From Campylorhamphus procurvoides (lineage: Eukaryota; Chordata; Aves; Passeriformes; Dendrocolaptidae), in the NCBI GenBank assembly GCA_013396655.1, contig WBMV01009285.1, forward strand, positions 277,980-341,979: a DNA stretch of 64,000 nucleotides, written 5' to 3'. Positions within the stretch are counted from its first letter, which is position 1, and each line of letters starts with the position of its first letter. Below are positions 63,529-64,000 of the stretch, piece after piece. The notes below the pieces were generated by a model that worked only from the letters and a program-made list of their open reading frames with translations, made no database searches and had not been told where the DNA came from. The position numbers and the translations under genes are program-made.

Positions 63529-64000
63529 AAAAAAAAGTATTTACTGAAAGGGAGAGAAAAATATAAAACTAACAGAATGATGCAAATATAGTCAGGAAAC
63601 TTTTTGTGCTAGCAAAACCATACAGCAATAACAAAATCCCTATTTTATTATTACACCAGATATTAGGATTTTGCTAATCTTTCTAGTACTTTTCCAAGCA
63701 AAAATTTCACTTCTTCCAATAAGCACTCTGTTCATTTTTACTAGAGGAGAGTTTTGCTGTGAGCAGTGAAGTCCCATCAGTTTATGCCAATAGAGGAACC
63801 AATCACACATCACAGGTGTTTGATGAAGACATGCAGAGATTTATTGTCTTCCCCTTGGCCAAGATCAGCATAACAGCTACAAATCATAGCAGCTTGCCAA
63901 ACACAATGCTCACACTCATGCTGGCAGCCATCTCTGTGGACTTATCCTGTGCCCTTACTTCAGGCCAAGGCCTTTCCGAGCAACACTGAAATGAGTAGAT

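Larger units (their letters stand above)
55096..64000. other. Intergenic DNA to the right edge, no recognised gene
   Basis: It contains the double palindrome, the irregular minisatellite, two CR1 fragments, the 54-bp-spaced duplication and an unrecognised 148-codon frame. No exon of a known neighbour gene was identified; in human the next gene on this side of RASA3 that I can recall with confidence is CDC16, and none of its readings is visible. Confidence 0.55.

Noticed and set aside
1..64000. Operons, CRISPR arrays, phage or bacterial mobile elements, intact endogenous retrovirus
   Set aside because: The base composition, splice signals and CR1 repeats are those of a bird nuclear genome. 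No spaced identical repeats of CRISPR type, no paired LTRs and no gag/pol/env readings were seen.

Overview
This is vertebrate nuclear DNA, almost certainly from a bird. It is mostly AT-rich, non-coding sequence with one sharp CpG island. Its interspersed repeats are dominated by truncated copies of the CR1 LINE carrying the avian ATTCTATGAT-type 3' end. There is no prokaryotic gene organisation: no operons, no ribosome binding sites and no CRISPR array. Nearly all open frames of 60 to 150 codons are chance frames in intron or intergenic DNA, CpG-island frames, or readings through CR1.

The only protein-coding sequence I can name is the first coding exon of RASA3 (a Ras GTPase-activating protein of the GAP1 family) on the minus strand at 23646-23700. 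It encodes MAVEEEGLRVFQSVRIKIG, has a good Kozak context and an upstream in-frame stop, and ends in a GT splice donor. Positions 1-23645 are therefore RASA3 intron 1, which runs off the left edge; I find no exon 2 in the window. The CpG island at about 23090-24240 is the RASA3 promoter and 5' UTR. It holds a 52-base assembly gap directly next to three copies of a 52-bp compound tandem repeat.

Positions 24240-64000 lie upstream of RASA3 and look intergenic. They contain five CR1 fragments (36.2, 49.2, 54.2-55.1, 59.7 and 62.0 kb; a sixth lies in intron 1 at 21.8 kb). They also contain two likely fossil palindromic DNA transposons (29.7 and 42.2 kb), possible MIR relics, microsatellites, a small minisatellite (59.3 kb), a duplicated motif (62.2 kb) and a compact double palindrome (55.56 kb). 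Two segments (35.66 and 48.28 kb) have a good splice acceptor followed by an open frame and could be exons of an unrecognised plus-strand transcript, but the evidence is weak.

I see no novel multi-gene system. The most useful leads are the repeat array and matching gap in the RASA3 promoter, the exon-like segment at 35.66 kb, the double palindrome, and a few blocks that look like conserved non-coding elements and need an alignment to test.
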